This document shows positions 1 to 10,392 of a stretch of 64,000 nt of DNA, one piece after another. Under the pieces are notes generated by a model, which was given only the letters and a program-made list of their open reading frames with translations, was not told the origin of the DNA and made no database searches. A program made the translations under genes and the position numbers. This stretch comes from Prorocentrum cordatum. Taxonomy: Eukaryota > Sar > Dinophyceae > Prorocentrales > Prorocentraceae. Numbering within the stretch: the first letter of the stretch is position 1; every line of letters begins with the position of its first letter. Where the stretch lies: NCBI GenBank assembly GCA_963575745.1, contig CAUYUJ010019876.1, forward strand, positions 65,001 to 129,000, given 5' to 3'.

Positions 1-395
1 GGCCCCATAAGGAGCTCCACCGAAAGTCCCAGTGGCACCGCCCGCATGCGTCGGCCACCACCCAGTGCAGCGTTTCGTGGCCCCGTAGGGAACTCCACAG
101 AAAGACCCCAGCGGCACCGCCGGCATGCGTTTCCCCCAACCAATACAATGTTTCGTGGCCTCATCGGGAGCTCCAGCGAGGGGCACCGCCCGCATGCGTC
201 AGCCACACCCAGGACAGCGTTTCGTGGCCCATAGGGAGCCCCACCGAAGGCCCCAGCGGCACCGCCCGCATGCGTCTCCCACACCCATGACGACACGTCC
301 CTCACGCGTTTCGTGGCCCCATAGGGAGTTCCACCGAAAGCGGCACCCACAACGCGTTACTCACAACTGCAAATGGTTGGGTCCTTCGCCAGGAA
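1..395 (-). repeat. 77-bp satellite element, copy A (terminal part)
   Basis: Four to five degenerate copies of the 77-bp unit seen in full at 6470-9200, here in the opposite orientation (GTTTCGTGGCCCCATAGGG, GGGAGCTCCACCGAA). It ends with the unique terminal sequence CAACGCGTTAC...ATGGTTGGGTCCTTCGCCAGG at about 350-393, which also ends copies C (near 11878) and D (near 13605). The start lies outside the window. Open frames here are by-products of the repeat. Confidence 0.85.
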
Positions 396-639
396 AATTA
401 ATTCTCGGAAAGGGCGCAGGCCCAGGGTTCTCTTTTAGAGGTTTACCCCCGGATCTGACGGGAAGAGGGCCGGCGGATTTCTTTTGCGATAAATAACGAG
501 TGGGAAGAGGGCCGGCGAATTAAACTTTGAGGTTGTCTCGAGTGAAACGCTTGTTTTTCACAATTTGTTGAGGCTGTCTCGAGCGAAGCGCTTGTTTTGT
601 GTTATAGATTGTCCTCTCGGGGACCAGAATTTATAGGAT

Positions 640-1215
640 CTCTCAAGTGAAATGCTTGGTTTCACGTGCCCAGGTCTTGAGGATGTCTCGAGCGAGACGC
701 TTGGTTTCACGCCTCCAGGTTGCCCAGGCAGAGGTCAAGCGCCAGGATTTGTTGAGAATGTCTCTAGCGAGACGCTTGGTTTCCCGCGTCCTCGTCGCCC
801 AGGCGGATGTCTAGAATGAGGAGGTGTTGAGGAAGTCTCGATCGAGATGCTTGTTTGCACGTGTCCAGGTTACCCAGGCGGATGCCTAGCATGAGGATGT
901 GTTGAGAATGTCTTGGGAGATACGCTTGTTTTCACGTGTCCAGGTCGCCCAGGCGGATGTCTAACATGAAGATGTCTTGAGGATGTCTCGAGCGAGACGT
1001 TTGCTTTCACGTGTACAGGTCACCCAGGCGGACGTCTCACATGAAGATGTGCTGAGGATGTCTCGAGCGAACTACTTGTTTTCACGTGTCCAGTTCGCCC
1101 AGGCGGATACTTAGCATGAGAATGTGTTGAGGATGTGTTAAGCGAAACATTTGTTTTCACGTGTCCAGGTCGCTCGGGCGGATGTCTAGAATGAGGATTT
1201 TGACAGGATGTCTCG
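640..1215 (+). repeat. 75-bp minisatellite array
   Basis: About eight units built of GTCTCGAGCGAAACGCTTG, TTTTCACGTGTCCAGGTC, GCCCAGGCGGATGTCTAGC and ATGAGGATGTGTTGAGGA. The units are diverged from each other. The same array is found at 15090-15310, 33100-33740, 34720-35370, 52490-53125 and 57010-57310, always left of the 410-bp satellite. Confidence 0.8.
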
Positions 1216-1219
1216 AGCG

Positions 1220-1990
1220 AAACGCTTGTCCCCAGCACGTTCCGTAGCGCGTCCCCTTGGCACGTCCCGCGGTGCGTGCCCATGGCACGTCCCCTGGCAT
1301 GTCGCCTGGCGCGTCCCTTGGGACGTTCTGCGGCGCGTCCTCCTGGCATGTCCCCTCTGTCAATTAGCTCTGGGGCAGATACTATGTGTTCAGGCAGCTC
1401 GAGCTTAAGATCCAGATCAGTTCGGTCAGGACTCGGATGCAAAGGAGGACTCGATCCACGACGCTATAGAGCACAACCGCGGCATGGCACATCGCAATTC
1501 AGTACGGTGCAGCACAGCACAGATTTCGGCACGGTACATCAAGATCGATACAATCAGCATTGCTACTTGGCACGTTCCTTGGCACGTTCCGTGGGGCGTC
1601 CCTTGGCGAGTCCCTCTGGCACGTCGCGTGGCGCGTCCCCTGGCACATTCCGTGGCACATCCATTGGCACGTTCCGTAGCGCGTCCCTTTGGCACGTCCT
1701 ACGGTGCGACCCCATGGCACGTTCCCTGGCACGTCGCCTGGCGCGTCCCTTGGGACGTTTCGCGGCGCGTCCTCCTGGCATGTCCCCTTGTCAATTAGCT
1801 CTGGGGCAGATACTATGTGTTCAGGCAGCTCGAGCTTAAGATCCAGATCAGTTCGGCCAGGACTCGGATGCAGAGGACTCGATCCACGACGCTATAGAGC
1901 ACAACCGCGGCATGGCACATCGCAATTCAGCACGGTGCAGCACAGCACAGCCCTCGGCACCGTACATCAAGATCGATACAATCAGCATTG
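1220..1990 (+). repeat. ~410-bp satellite, two copies
   Basis: Each unit has a GC-rich part of short subrepeats (GGCACGTCCCCTGGCACGTC, GCGCGTCCCTTGGGACGTT) and a unique part containing GTGTTCAGGCAGCTCGAGC, CAGATCAGTTCGGTCAGGAC and GGCATGGCACATCGCAATTC. Further copies lie at 13665-14910, 15310-16075, 33745-34510, 35380-37140 (interrupted), 53130-53900, 57300-58200 and 58810-59590. Confidence 0.85.
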
Positions 1991-2473
1991 CACTTGCCCG
2001 TCACCCAATCAGGTGTCTTTGAAAACGCTGCCATGCGTTACATTTCTACATTCCTTTCCGGGTTTGTTGGTCGATCATGTTTTTTCCCGGAAAGGGCGTA
2101 GGCCCAGGGTTCTCTTTTAGTAGGTTTACCCCCGGATCTGACGGGAAGAGGGCCGGCGGATTTCTTTTGCGATAAATAACGAGTGGGAAGAGGGCCGGCG
2201 AATTAAATTTTGAGGATGTCTCGAGCGAAACGCTTGTTCCCGGAAAGGGCATGGGCCCAGGGTTTTCTTTTAGTAGGTTTAAAGAACCCCCCCGGTTTTT
2301 GCCGGCGAATTTTTGTGCGATAAATAACGAGGTAAAGTGCTGATTACCTAACAGCTTTTGCTGATAGGTTTCTAGTGGTGTCAAAAGAGAGCAGCAGATG
2401 ACTCCACAGGGGGGTCGGGGCGGGACCCGGGGAGCTGTGTCCGAACTCGTGTCCGAATGCGTTTTTCGCAAAC

Positions 2474-2900
2474 AGTCACACACTTCGTGCTCTTCGACCT
2501 CCCAGAACTCCATTCCCGGGCCACATTCTGAATGCCTGGAGCCAACTGTAGGCCACTTCGTGCTCTTCGACTTCCCAGAACTCCATTCCCGGGCCACATT
2601 TTGGAATGCCCGGAGCCAACTGTAGGCCACTTCGTGCTCTTCGACTTCCCAGAACTCCATTCCCGGGCCACATTTTGATGCCCGGAGCCAACTGTAGGCC
2701 ACTTCGTGCTCTTCGAGTTCCCAGAACTCCATTCCCGGGCCACATTTTGAATGCCCGGAGCCAACTGTAGGCCACTTCGTGTCTTCGAGTTCCCAGAACT
2801 CCATTCCTGGGCATGATTTTGAATGCCCGGAGCCAACTGTAGGCCACTTCGTGTTCTTCGAGTTCCCAGAACTCCATTCCCGGGCCACATTTTGAATGCT
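2474..2900 (+). repeat. 73-bp tandem repeat
   Basis: Six units containing CACTTCGTGCTCTTCGA, CCCAGAACTCCATTCCCGGG and GCCCGGAGCCAACTGTAGG. A single partial unit recurs inside the following hexanucleotide array at about 3170-3205. Translations from either strand are repeat artefacts. The stretch 2340-2470 just before it is unique and shows no gene. Confidence 0.9.
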
Positions 2901-4075
2901 GAGGCAGGCTGATGCTGAGGCTGGGGCAGGCTGAGGCTGAGGCCGAGGCTGAAGGCAGACTGAAACTGAGGCTGAGGCTGAGGCAGGCTGAGGCTGAGGC
3001 TGAGGCAGGCTGATGCTGAGGCAGGCTGAGGCTGAGGCTGAGGCTGATGCAGGCTGAGGCTGAGGCAGGCTGAGGCTGAGGCCGAGGCTGAAGGCAGACT
3101 GAGGCTGAGGCTGAAGCAGGCTGAGGCTGAGGCTGAGGCAGGCTGAGGCTGAGGCTGAGGGCAGGCTAGTTCCCAGAACTCCATTCCCGGGCCACATTTT
3201 GAATGCTGAGGCAGGCTGATGCTGAGGCTGAGGCAGGCTGAGGCTGAGGCTGAGGCTGAGGCTGAGGCGAGGCTGAAGGGCTGAGGCTGAGGCTGAGGCT
3301 GGCTGAGGCTGAGGCTGAGGCTGAGGCTGAGGCTGAGGCTGAGGCTGAGGCTGAGCTGAGGCAGGCTGAGGCTGAGGCTGAAGGCTGAGGCTGAGGCTGA
3401 GGCTGAGGCTGCTGAGGCTGAGGCTGAGGCAGGCTGAGGCTGAGGCTGAGGCAGGCTGAGGCTGAGGCTGAGGCAGGCTGATGCTGAGCAGGCTGAGGCT
3501 GAGGCTGAGGCTGATGCAGGCTGAGGCTGAGGCAGGCTGAGGCAGGCCGAGGCTGAAGGCAGACTGAGGCTGAGGCTGAAGCAGGCTGAGGCTGAGGCTG
3601 AGGCAGGCTGAGGCTGAGGCTGACGCAGGCTGATGCTGAGGCAGGCTGAGGCTGAGGCTGAGGCTGATGCAGGCTGAGGCTGAGGCGGGCTGAGGCCGAG
3701 GCCGACGGCAGACGGCAGACTGAGGCTGAGGCTGAGGCAGGCTGAGGCTGAGGCTGAGGCTGATGCAGGCTGAGGCAGGCTGAGGCTGAGGCTGAGGCTG
3801 AGGCTGAGGCAGGCTGTTGCTGAGGCAGGCTGAGGCTGAGGCTGAGGCTCATGCAGGCTGAGGCTGAGGCAGCCTGAGGCTGAGGCCGAGGCCGACGGCA
3901 GGCTGAGGCTGAAGCTGAAGCAGGCTGAGGCTGAGGCCGAGGCAGGCTGAGGCTGAGGCTGAGGCAGGCTGAGGCTGAAGCAGGCTGAGGCTGAGGCAGG
4001 CTAATGCTGAGGCAGGCTGAGGCTGAGGCAGACTGAGGCTGAGGCAGGCTGAGGCTGAGGCTGTGACTGCGACTG
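2900..4075 (+). repeat. (GAGGCT)n hexanucleotide array
   Basis: About 1.17 kb of GAGGCT repeats with regular GAGGCAGGCT variants and occasional GCCGAGGCCGA units. On the minus strand it reads as long Ser-Ala-Gln-Pro-Leu runs, which I do not regard as protein. 4076-4210 is unique with no recognisable feature. Confidence 0.9.
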
Positions 4076-4209
4076 CCGTTGCCACTGCGACTGTTATCGC
4101 GAATGCGACTACGACTGCGAGAACAGCAGAATTCTACAACTGGCTTCTCATCTGAATCTTAAGGGGAATGCTTCCAGATATGCTCCTACACATCGCTGTT
4201 AGGTTGCTT

Positions 4210-5360
4210 TGCCAGGATTTTTTTTTTTTTGTTTTTTTGTTGTTTTGAGCAAGTACGTTTCGTGCGTGCCCGCTCGAGGAAAGTGCGCCCCCCATTTCGG
4301 ATCCTCGATAAAAAAACGGGGTCCGCAGACCCCCGTTTTCCTTAGTAAGAAAAGAGTGTGCGGATCGTTTTTCGCAGAATCCTCGACAAATTACGGGGTC
4401 TGGAGCCCCGACCGCGACGCAGAAGAGCGCCCCGCGCGCAGGAATTCCGAGGATGTATCGCGCGGGCCGCGTCCCGTGCGCAGGAATTTAGAGGATGTCT
4501 CTACTAATTCGCTTGTTTTGCCAGGATTTCTTTGGATTTTCACAGGATGTCTCGAGCGAAACGGTTGTTTTCCATAATTTGTTGAGGATGTCTCGAGCGA
4601 AACGCTGGTTTTGCAAAATTGGGGGGATTTCTCGAGCGGGAGCCCCGTGGGTGGCCAGAATTGAGAGGATGTCTCAAGCGAAATGTTTGTTTTCACGCCC
4701 CGCGCGCAGGAATTCGGAGGATGTATCGCGCGTGCCGCGCACCGCGCGCAGGAATTTCGAGGATGTCTCGGCTAATTCGTTTGTTTAGCAAGGATTTCTT
4801 TGGATTTTCACAGGATGTCTCGAGCGAAACGTTTGTTTTTTTTTCGACAATTTGTTGAGGATGTCTCGAGCGAAACGCTGGTTTTGCAAAATTGGGGGGA
4901 TGTCTCGAGCGGGAGCCTCGTGGGTGGCCAGAATTGAGAGGATGTCTCAAGCGAAATTTTTGTTTTCACGTCCCGCTCGCAGGAATTCAAAGGATGTCTC
5001 GCGCGTGCCGCGTCCCGCGCGCAGGAATTTTGAGGATGTCTCGGCTAATTCGTTTGTTTAGCGAGGATTTCTTTAGATTTTGACAGGATGTCTCGAGCGA
5101 AACGCTTGTTTTTCATAATTTGTCGAGGATGTCTCGGCTAATTCGTTTGTTTAGCGAGGATTTCTTTATATTTTCACAGGATGTCTCGAGCGAAACGCTT
5201 TTTTTTTTGTTTGTTTGTTTGTTTGTTTTTTTCCATAATTTGTTGAGGATGTCTCTACTAATTTGTTTGTTTTGCCAGGAATTCTGCGGATTTTGACAGG
5301 ATGTCTCGAGCGAAACGCTTGTTTTCCAGAATTTTTTGAGGATGTCTCGAGCGAAACGCT

Positions 5361-5391
<31 letters not shown>

Positions 5392-6250
5392 AAAAGAAAA
5401 ACAATGCGTTTCGTGCGTGCCCGCTCGAGGAAAGTGCGCCCCCATTTCGGATCCTAGATAAAAAACGGGGTCCGCAGACCCCCGTTTTCCTTAGTAAAAA
5501 AAGAGGGTGCGGAGCGTTGTTTTCGCAGAATCCTAGACAAATTACGGGGTCTGGAGCGCCGACCGCGACGCAGAAGAGCGCCCCGCGCGCAGGAATTCCG
5601 ATGATGTATCGCGCGGGCCGCGTCCCGCGCGCAGGAATTTCGAGGATGTCTCGACTAATTCGCTTGTTTTGCCAGGATTTCTTTGGATTTTCACAGGATG
5701 TCTCGAGCGAAACGGTTGTTTTCCAGAATTTGTTGAGGATGTCTCGAGCGAAACGCTGGTTTTGCAAAATTGGGGGGGTGTCTCGAGCGGGAGCCCCGTG
5801 GGTGGCCAGAATGGAAAGGATGTCTCAAGCGAAATGCTTGTTTTCGCGCCCCGCGCGCAGGAATTCGGAGGATGTATCGCGCGTGCCGCGCACCGCGCGC
5901 AGGAATTTCGAGGATGTCTAGGCTAATTCGTTTGTTTAGCAAGAATTTCTTTGGATTTTCACAGGGTGTCTCGAGGGAAACGCTTGTTTTTTACAGAATT
6001 AGTCGAGGATGTCTCGAGCGAAACGCTGGTTTTGCAAAATTGGGGGGGTGTCTCGAGCGGGAGCCCCGTGGGTGGCCAGAATTGAGAGGATGTCTCAAGC
6101 GAAATGCTTGTTTTCACGCCCCGCTCGCAGGAATTCAGAGGATGTCTAGCGCGTGCCGCATCCCGCGCGCAGGAATTTCGAGGATGTCTCGGCTAATTCG
6201 TTTGTTTAGCGAGGATTTCTTTAGATTTTCACAGGATGTCTCGAGCGAAA
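4210..6250 (+). repeat. Dispersed CTCGAGCG repeat array, with 1.15-kb duplication
   Basis: Variable 40-60-bp units with the core GAGGATGTCTCGAGCGAAAC, alternating with CGCGCGCAGGAATTCCGAGG and GGATTTCTTTGGATTTTCAC modules. A block from about 4255 recurs from about 5405 (offset near 1150 bp), including the hairpin AAAACGGGGTC-CGCA-GACCCCCGTTTT and the GACCGCGACGCAGAAGAGCG module. The same modules occur in the type II mosaic elements at 17037, 19370 and 28190. A TA run lies at 5361-5386. No gene is seen. Confidence 0.8.
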
Positions 6251-6251
6251 C

Positions 6252-6252
<1 letters not shown>

Positions 6253-6333
<81 letters not shown>

Positions 6334-6359
6334 TTTTTTTTTTTTGGTTATATATATAT

Positions 6360-6390
<31 letters not shown>

Positions 6391-6395
6391 AAAAA
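6253..6395 (+). repeat. 80-T homopolymer followed by TA microsatellite
   Basis: Eighty consecutive T at 6253-6332, a short T-rich stretch, then TA repeats to about 6390 and a short A run. It separates a CTCGAGCG unit from the left end of the 77-bp satellite element at 6407. Confidence 0.95.
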
Positions 6396-6406
6396 AAACA
6401 AATTAT

Positions 6407-9380
6407 CCTGGCGAAAGACCCAACCATAAGCAATTGTTGGTAACGCGTTGTGGGTGCCGCTTTCGGTGGGGCTCCATATGGGGCCACGAAGCGCTGCCTT
6501 GGATAGGGGGAACCGCATGCGGACTGCGCCACCGGGGCGGGCCTTCGGTGGAGCTCCCTATGGGGCTACGAAACGCTGCCCTGGGTGGGGGAACCGCGTG
6601 CGAACTGCGCCACTGGGGCCTTCGGTGGAGCTCCCTATGGTGCCACGAAACGCTGCCCTGGGCGGGGGAAGCGCATGCGAACTGCGCCACGGGGGCTTTC
6701 GGTGGAGCTCCCCATGGGGCCACGAAGCGCTGCCCTGGGTGGGGGAACCGCATGCGAGGCAGCCACTGGGGCCTCCGGTGGAGCTCCCTATGGGGCCACG
6801 AAACGCTGCCCTGGGTGGGGGAACCGCATGCGAACACCCCCACTGGGGCCTTCGGTGGAGCTCCCTATGGGGCCACGAAACGCTGCCCTGGGTGGGGGAA
6901 CCGCATGCGAACACCCCCACTGGGGCCTTCGGTGGAGCTCCCTATGGGGCCACGAAACGCTGCCCTGGGTGGGGGAACCGCATGCGAACACCCCCACTGG
7001 GGCCTTCGGTGGAGCTCCCTATGGGGCCACGAAACGCTGCCCTGGGTGGGGGAACCGCATGCGAACACCCCCACTGGGGCCTTCGGTGGAGCTCCCTATG
7101 GGGCCACGAAACGCTGCCCTGGGTGGGGGAACCGCATGCGAACACCCCCACTGGGGCCTTCGGTGGAGCTCCCTATGGGGCCACGAAACGCTGCCCTGGG
7201 TGGGGGAACCGCATGCGAACACCCCCACTGGGGCCTTCGGTGGAGCTCCCTATGGGGCTACGAAACGCTGCCCTGGGTGGGGGAACCGCATGCGAACACC
7301 CCCACTGGGGCCTTCGGTGGAGCTCCCTATGGGGCCACGAAACGCTGCCCTGGGTGGGGGAACCGCATGCGAACACCCCCACTGGGGCCTTCGGTGGAGC
7401 TCCCTATGGGGCTACGAAACGCTGCCCTGGGTGGGGGAACCGCATGTGGACACCCCCACTGGGGCCTTCGGTGGAGCTCCCTATGGGGCCACGAAACGCT
7501 GCCCTGGGTGGGGGAACCGCATGTGGACACCCCCACTGGGGCCTTCGGTGGAGCTCCCTATGGGGCCACGAAACGCTGCCCTGGGTGGGGGAACCGCATG
7601 TGGACACCCCCACTGGGGCCTTCGGTGGAGCTCCCTATGGGGCCACGAAACGCTGCCCTGGGTGGGGGAACCGCATGTGGACACCCCCACTGGGGCCTTC
7701 GGTGGAGCTCCCTATGGGGCCACGAAACGCTGCCCTGGGTGGGGGAACCGCATGTGGACACCCCCACTGGGGCCTTCGGTGGAGCTCCCTATATGGGGCC
7801 ACGAAACTCTGCCCTGGGTGGGGGAACCGCATGTGGACACCCCCACTGGGGCCTTCGGTGGAGCTCCCTATGGGGCCACGAAACGCTGCCCTGGGTGGGG
7901 GAACCGCATGTGGCACCCCCACTGGGGCCTTCGTGGAGCTCCCTATGGGCCTGTAAACGCTGCTGGTGGGAACCCGGGGAACCGCATTGGACCCCCACGT
8001 GGGGCCTTCGGTGGGGCTCCCTATGGGGTCCACGAAACGCTGCCCTGGGTGGGGGGAACCGCATGTGACACCCCCACTGGGGCCTTCGTGGAGCGTCCCT
8101 TGGGCCACAAACGCTGCCCTGGGTGGGGGAACCGCATGCGAACACCCCCACTGGGGCCTTCGGTGGAGCTCCCTATGGGGCTACGAAGCGCTGCCCTGGG
8201 TGGGGGGAACCGCATGCGAACACCTCCACTGGGGCCTTCGGTGGAGCTCCCTATGGGGCCACGAAACGCTGCCCTGGGTGGGGGAACCGCATGCGAACAC
8301 CCCCCCTGGGGCCTTCGGTGGAGCTCCCTATGGGGCTACGAAGCGCTGCCCTGGGTGGGGGAACCGCATGCGAACACCCCCACTGGGGCCTTCGGTGGAG
8401 CTCCCTATGGGGCCACGGAGCGCTGCCCTGGGTGGGGGAACCGCATGCGAACACCCCCACTGGGGCCTTCGGTGGAGCGCCCTATGGGGCCACGAAACGC
8501 TGCCCTGGGTGGGGGAACCGCATGCGAACACCCCCACTGGGGCCTTCGGTGGAGCTCCCTATGGGGCTACGAAACGCTGCCCTGGGTGGGGGAACCGCAT
8601 GCGAACACCCCCACTGGGGCCTTCGGTGGAGCTCCCTATGGGGCCACGAAACGCTGCCCTGGGTGGGGGAACCGCATGCGAACACCCCCACTGGGGCCTT
8701 CGGTGGAGCTCCCCTATGGGGCCACGAAACGCGGGCCTGGTGGGGGACCCGCATGTGGCACCCCCACATCACGGGGCGCTTTCGGTTGAGCTCCCTATGG
8801 GGCTACGAAAGCCTTCCCTGGTGGAGGGAACCGATTTGGACACCCCCACTGGGGCCCTTCGGTGGAGCTCCTATGGGCCACAAAACTGCCCTCGTGTGGG
8901 AGTAACCGCATGTGGACACCCCCACTGGGGCCTTCGGGTGGAGTCTCCTATGGGGGCAGCAAAACGCTGGCCCTGGGTTGTGGGAACCGCATGTGGACAC
9001 CCCCACTGGGGCCTTCGGTGGAGCTCCCTATGGGGCCACGAAACGCTGCCCTGGGTGGGGGAACCGCATGTGGACACCCCCACTAGGGCCTTCGGTGGAG
9101 CTCCCTATGGGGCCACGAAACGCTGCCCTGGGTGGGGGAACCGCATGTGGACACCCCCACTGGGGCCTTCGGTGGAGCTCCCTATGGAGCCACGAAGCGC
9201 TGTAATGGGTGGGTGAAACGCACAGAGGAGGGAGGAGAGGGAGGGAGGAGAGGAGGAGGAGGGAGGAGGGAGGAGGAGGGAGGAGGAGGAGGAGAGGAGA
9301 GGAGGAGAGGAGGAGAGGAGAGGACGCGGGCACCGTCTCTTCAAAACGAGGACCCAACACCACAGGATGGTTGGGAAAAA
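6407..9380 (+). mobile_element. 77-bp satellite element, copy B
   Basis: Left terminal sequence CCTGGCGAAAGACCCAACCAT at 6407, then about 35 tandem 77-bp units (GGCCTTCGGTGGAGCTCCC, TATGGGGCCACGAAACGCTG, CCCTGGGTGGGGGAACCGCA) to about 9215. A GGGAGGAGGA purine tract follows, then the right terminal sequence CGTCTCTTCAAAACGAGG...CACAGGATGGTTGGG at 9375. CCCAACCAT at the left and ATGGTTGGG at the right are inverted. Because 77 is not a multiple of 3 and the unit lacks stops in some frames, very long open frames appear; they are not genes. Confidence 0.75.
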
Positions 9381-9385
9381 ACACA

Positions 9386-9768
9386 TAATTTGTTGAGGAT
9401 GTCTCGACTAATTCGCTTGTTTTGCCAGGAATTCTGCGGATTTTGACAGGATGTCTCGAGCGAAACGCTTGGTTTCCAGATTTTTTTGAGGATGTCTCGA
9501 GCGAAACGCTTTTTTTGTTGTTTCTTTTTTGTTTGCAAAATTGGGGGATGTCTCGAGCGGGAGCCTCGTGGGTGGCCAGAATTGAGAGGATGTCTCGCGC
9601 GTGCCGCGTCCCGCGCGCATGAATTTTGAGGATGTCTCGGCTAATTCGTTTGTTTAGCGAGGGTTTCTTTGGATTTTGACAGGATGTCTCAAGCGACGCG
9701 CTTGTTTTGCATAATTTGTTGAGGCTGTCTCGACTAACTCGCTTGTTTTGCCAGGATTTCGTGTGTGT

Positions 9769-9829
<61 letters not shown>

Positions 9830-10090
9830 CTTCAGCACTTGTTGAGGATGTCTCGAGCGAAACGCTGGTTTTGCAAAATTGGGGGGATGTCTCGAGCGGG
9901 GGTCTCGTGGGGTGCCAGAATTCACAGGATGTCTCAGGCGAAATGCTTGCTTTCACGTCCCGCTCGCAGGAATTCCGAGGATGTCTCGCGCGTGCCGCGT
10001 CCCGCGCGCAGGAGTATTGAGGATGTCTCGAGAAATTTGTTTGTTTGGCGATGATTTCTTGTGATTTTGTCAGGATTTCTCGAGCGAAAC
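9386..10090 (+). repeat. CTCGAGCG repeat spacer between inverted satellite elements
   Basis: The same unit types as 4210-6250. A run of 60 T occupies 9770-9829. It separates copy B (forward) from copy C (reverse), so 9190-9380 and 10098-10250 are near-perfect inverted repeats around this spacer. Confidence 0.8.
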
Positions 10091-10097
10091 GTTTTTT

Positions 10098-10357
10098 CCC
10101 AACCATCCTGTGGTGTTGGGTCCTCGTTTTGAAGAGACGGTGCCCGCGTCCTCTCCTCTCCTCCTCTCCTCCTCTCCTCCTCCTCCCCCTCCTCCTCCCT
10201 CCTCCTCCCTCTCCTCCCTCCTCTCTGCGTTTCACCCACCCATTACAGCGCTTCGTGGCTCCATCGGGAGCTCCACCGAAGGCCCCAGTGGGGGTGTTCG
10301 CATGCGGTTCCCCCACCCAGGGCAGCGTTTCGTGGCCCCATAGGGAGCTCCACCGAA

Positions 10358-10392
<35 letters not shown>

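Larger units (their letters stand above)
404..2079 (+). mobile_element. Mosaic satellite-bearing element 1, type I
   Basis: The left end is CTCGGAAAGGGCGCAGGCCC followed by GGTTCTCTTTTAG; the right end is CTTTCCGGGTTTGTTGGTC-GATCATG. Inside, in order: a 42-bp-period duplicated GGGAAGAGGGCCGGCG module (460-517), GAGGATGTCTCGAGCG units, a 75-bp array (about 640-1215), then two copies of a roughly 410-bp satellite (1220-1990). No protein domain is seen. The same order of modules recurs at 32847-34596, 52230-53984 and 56303-58280, so the boundaries are set by comparison between copies. Confidence 0.7.

Noticed and set aside
404-1215. CRISPR-like alternation of conserved and variable segments
   Set aside because: The repeats are diverged, the intervening segments are themselves repeated, and the genome is eukaryotic.
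2045-2079. GGGTTCGTGGGTC in right ends as a tRNA B-box (SINE promoter)
   Set aside because: Only GGTTCG fits, no A-box lies at the proper distance, and it is at the 3' tip of the element.
2900-4075. Long minus-strand Ser/Ala/Gln/Pro frames
   Set aside because: Direct translation of a GAGGCT hexanucleotide repeat.
4312-4342. Hairpin plus T-rich sequence like a Rho-independent terminator
   Set aside because: It is part of a repeated module in dinoflagellate DNA; no bacterial gene adjoins it.
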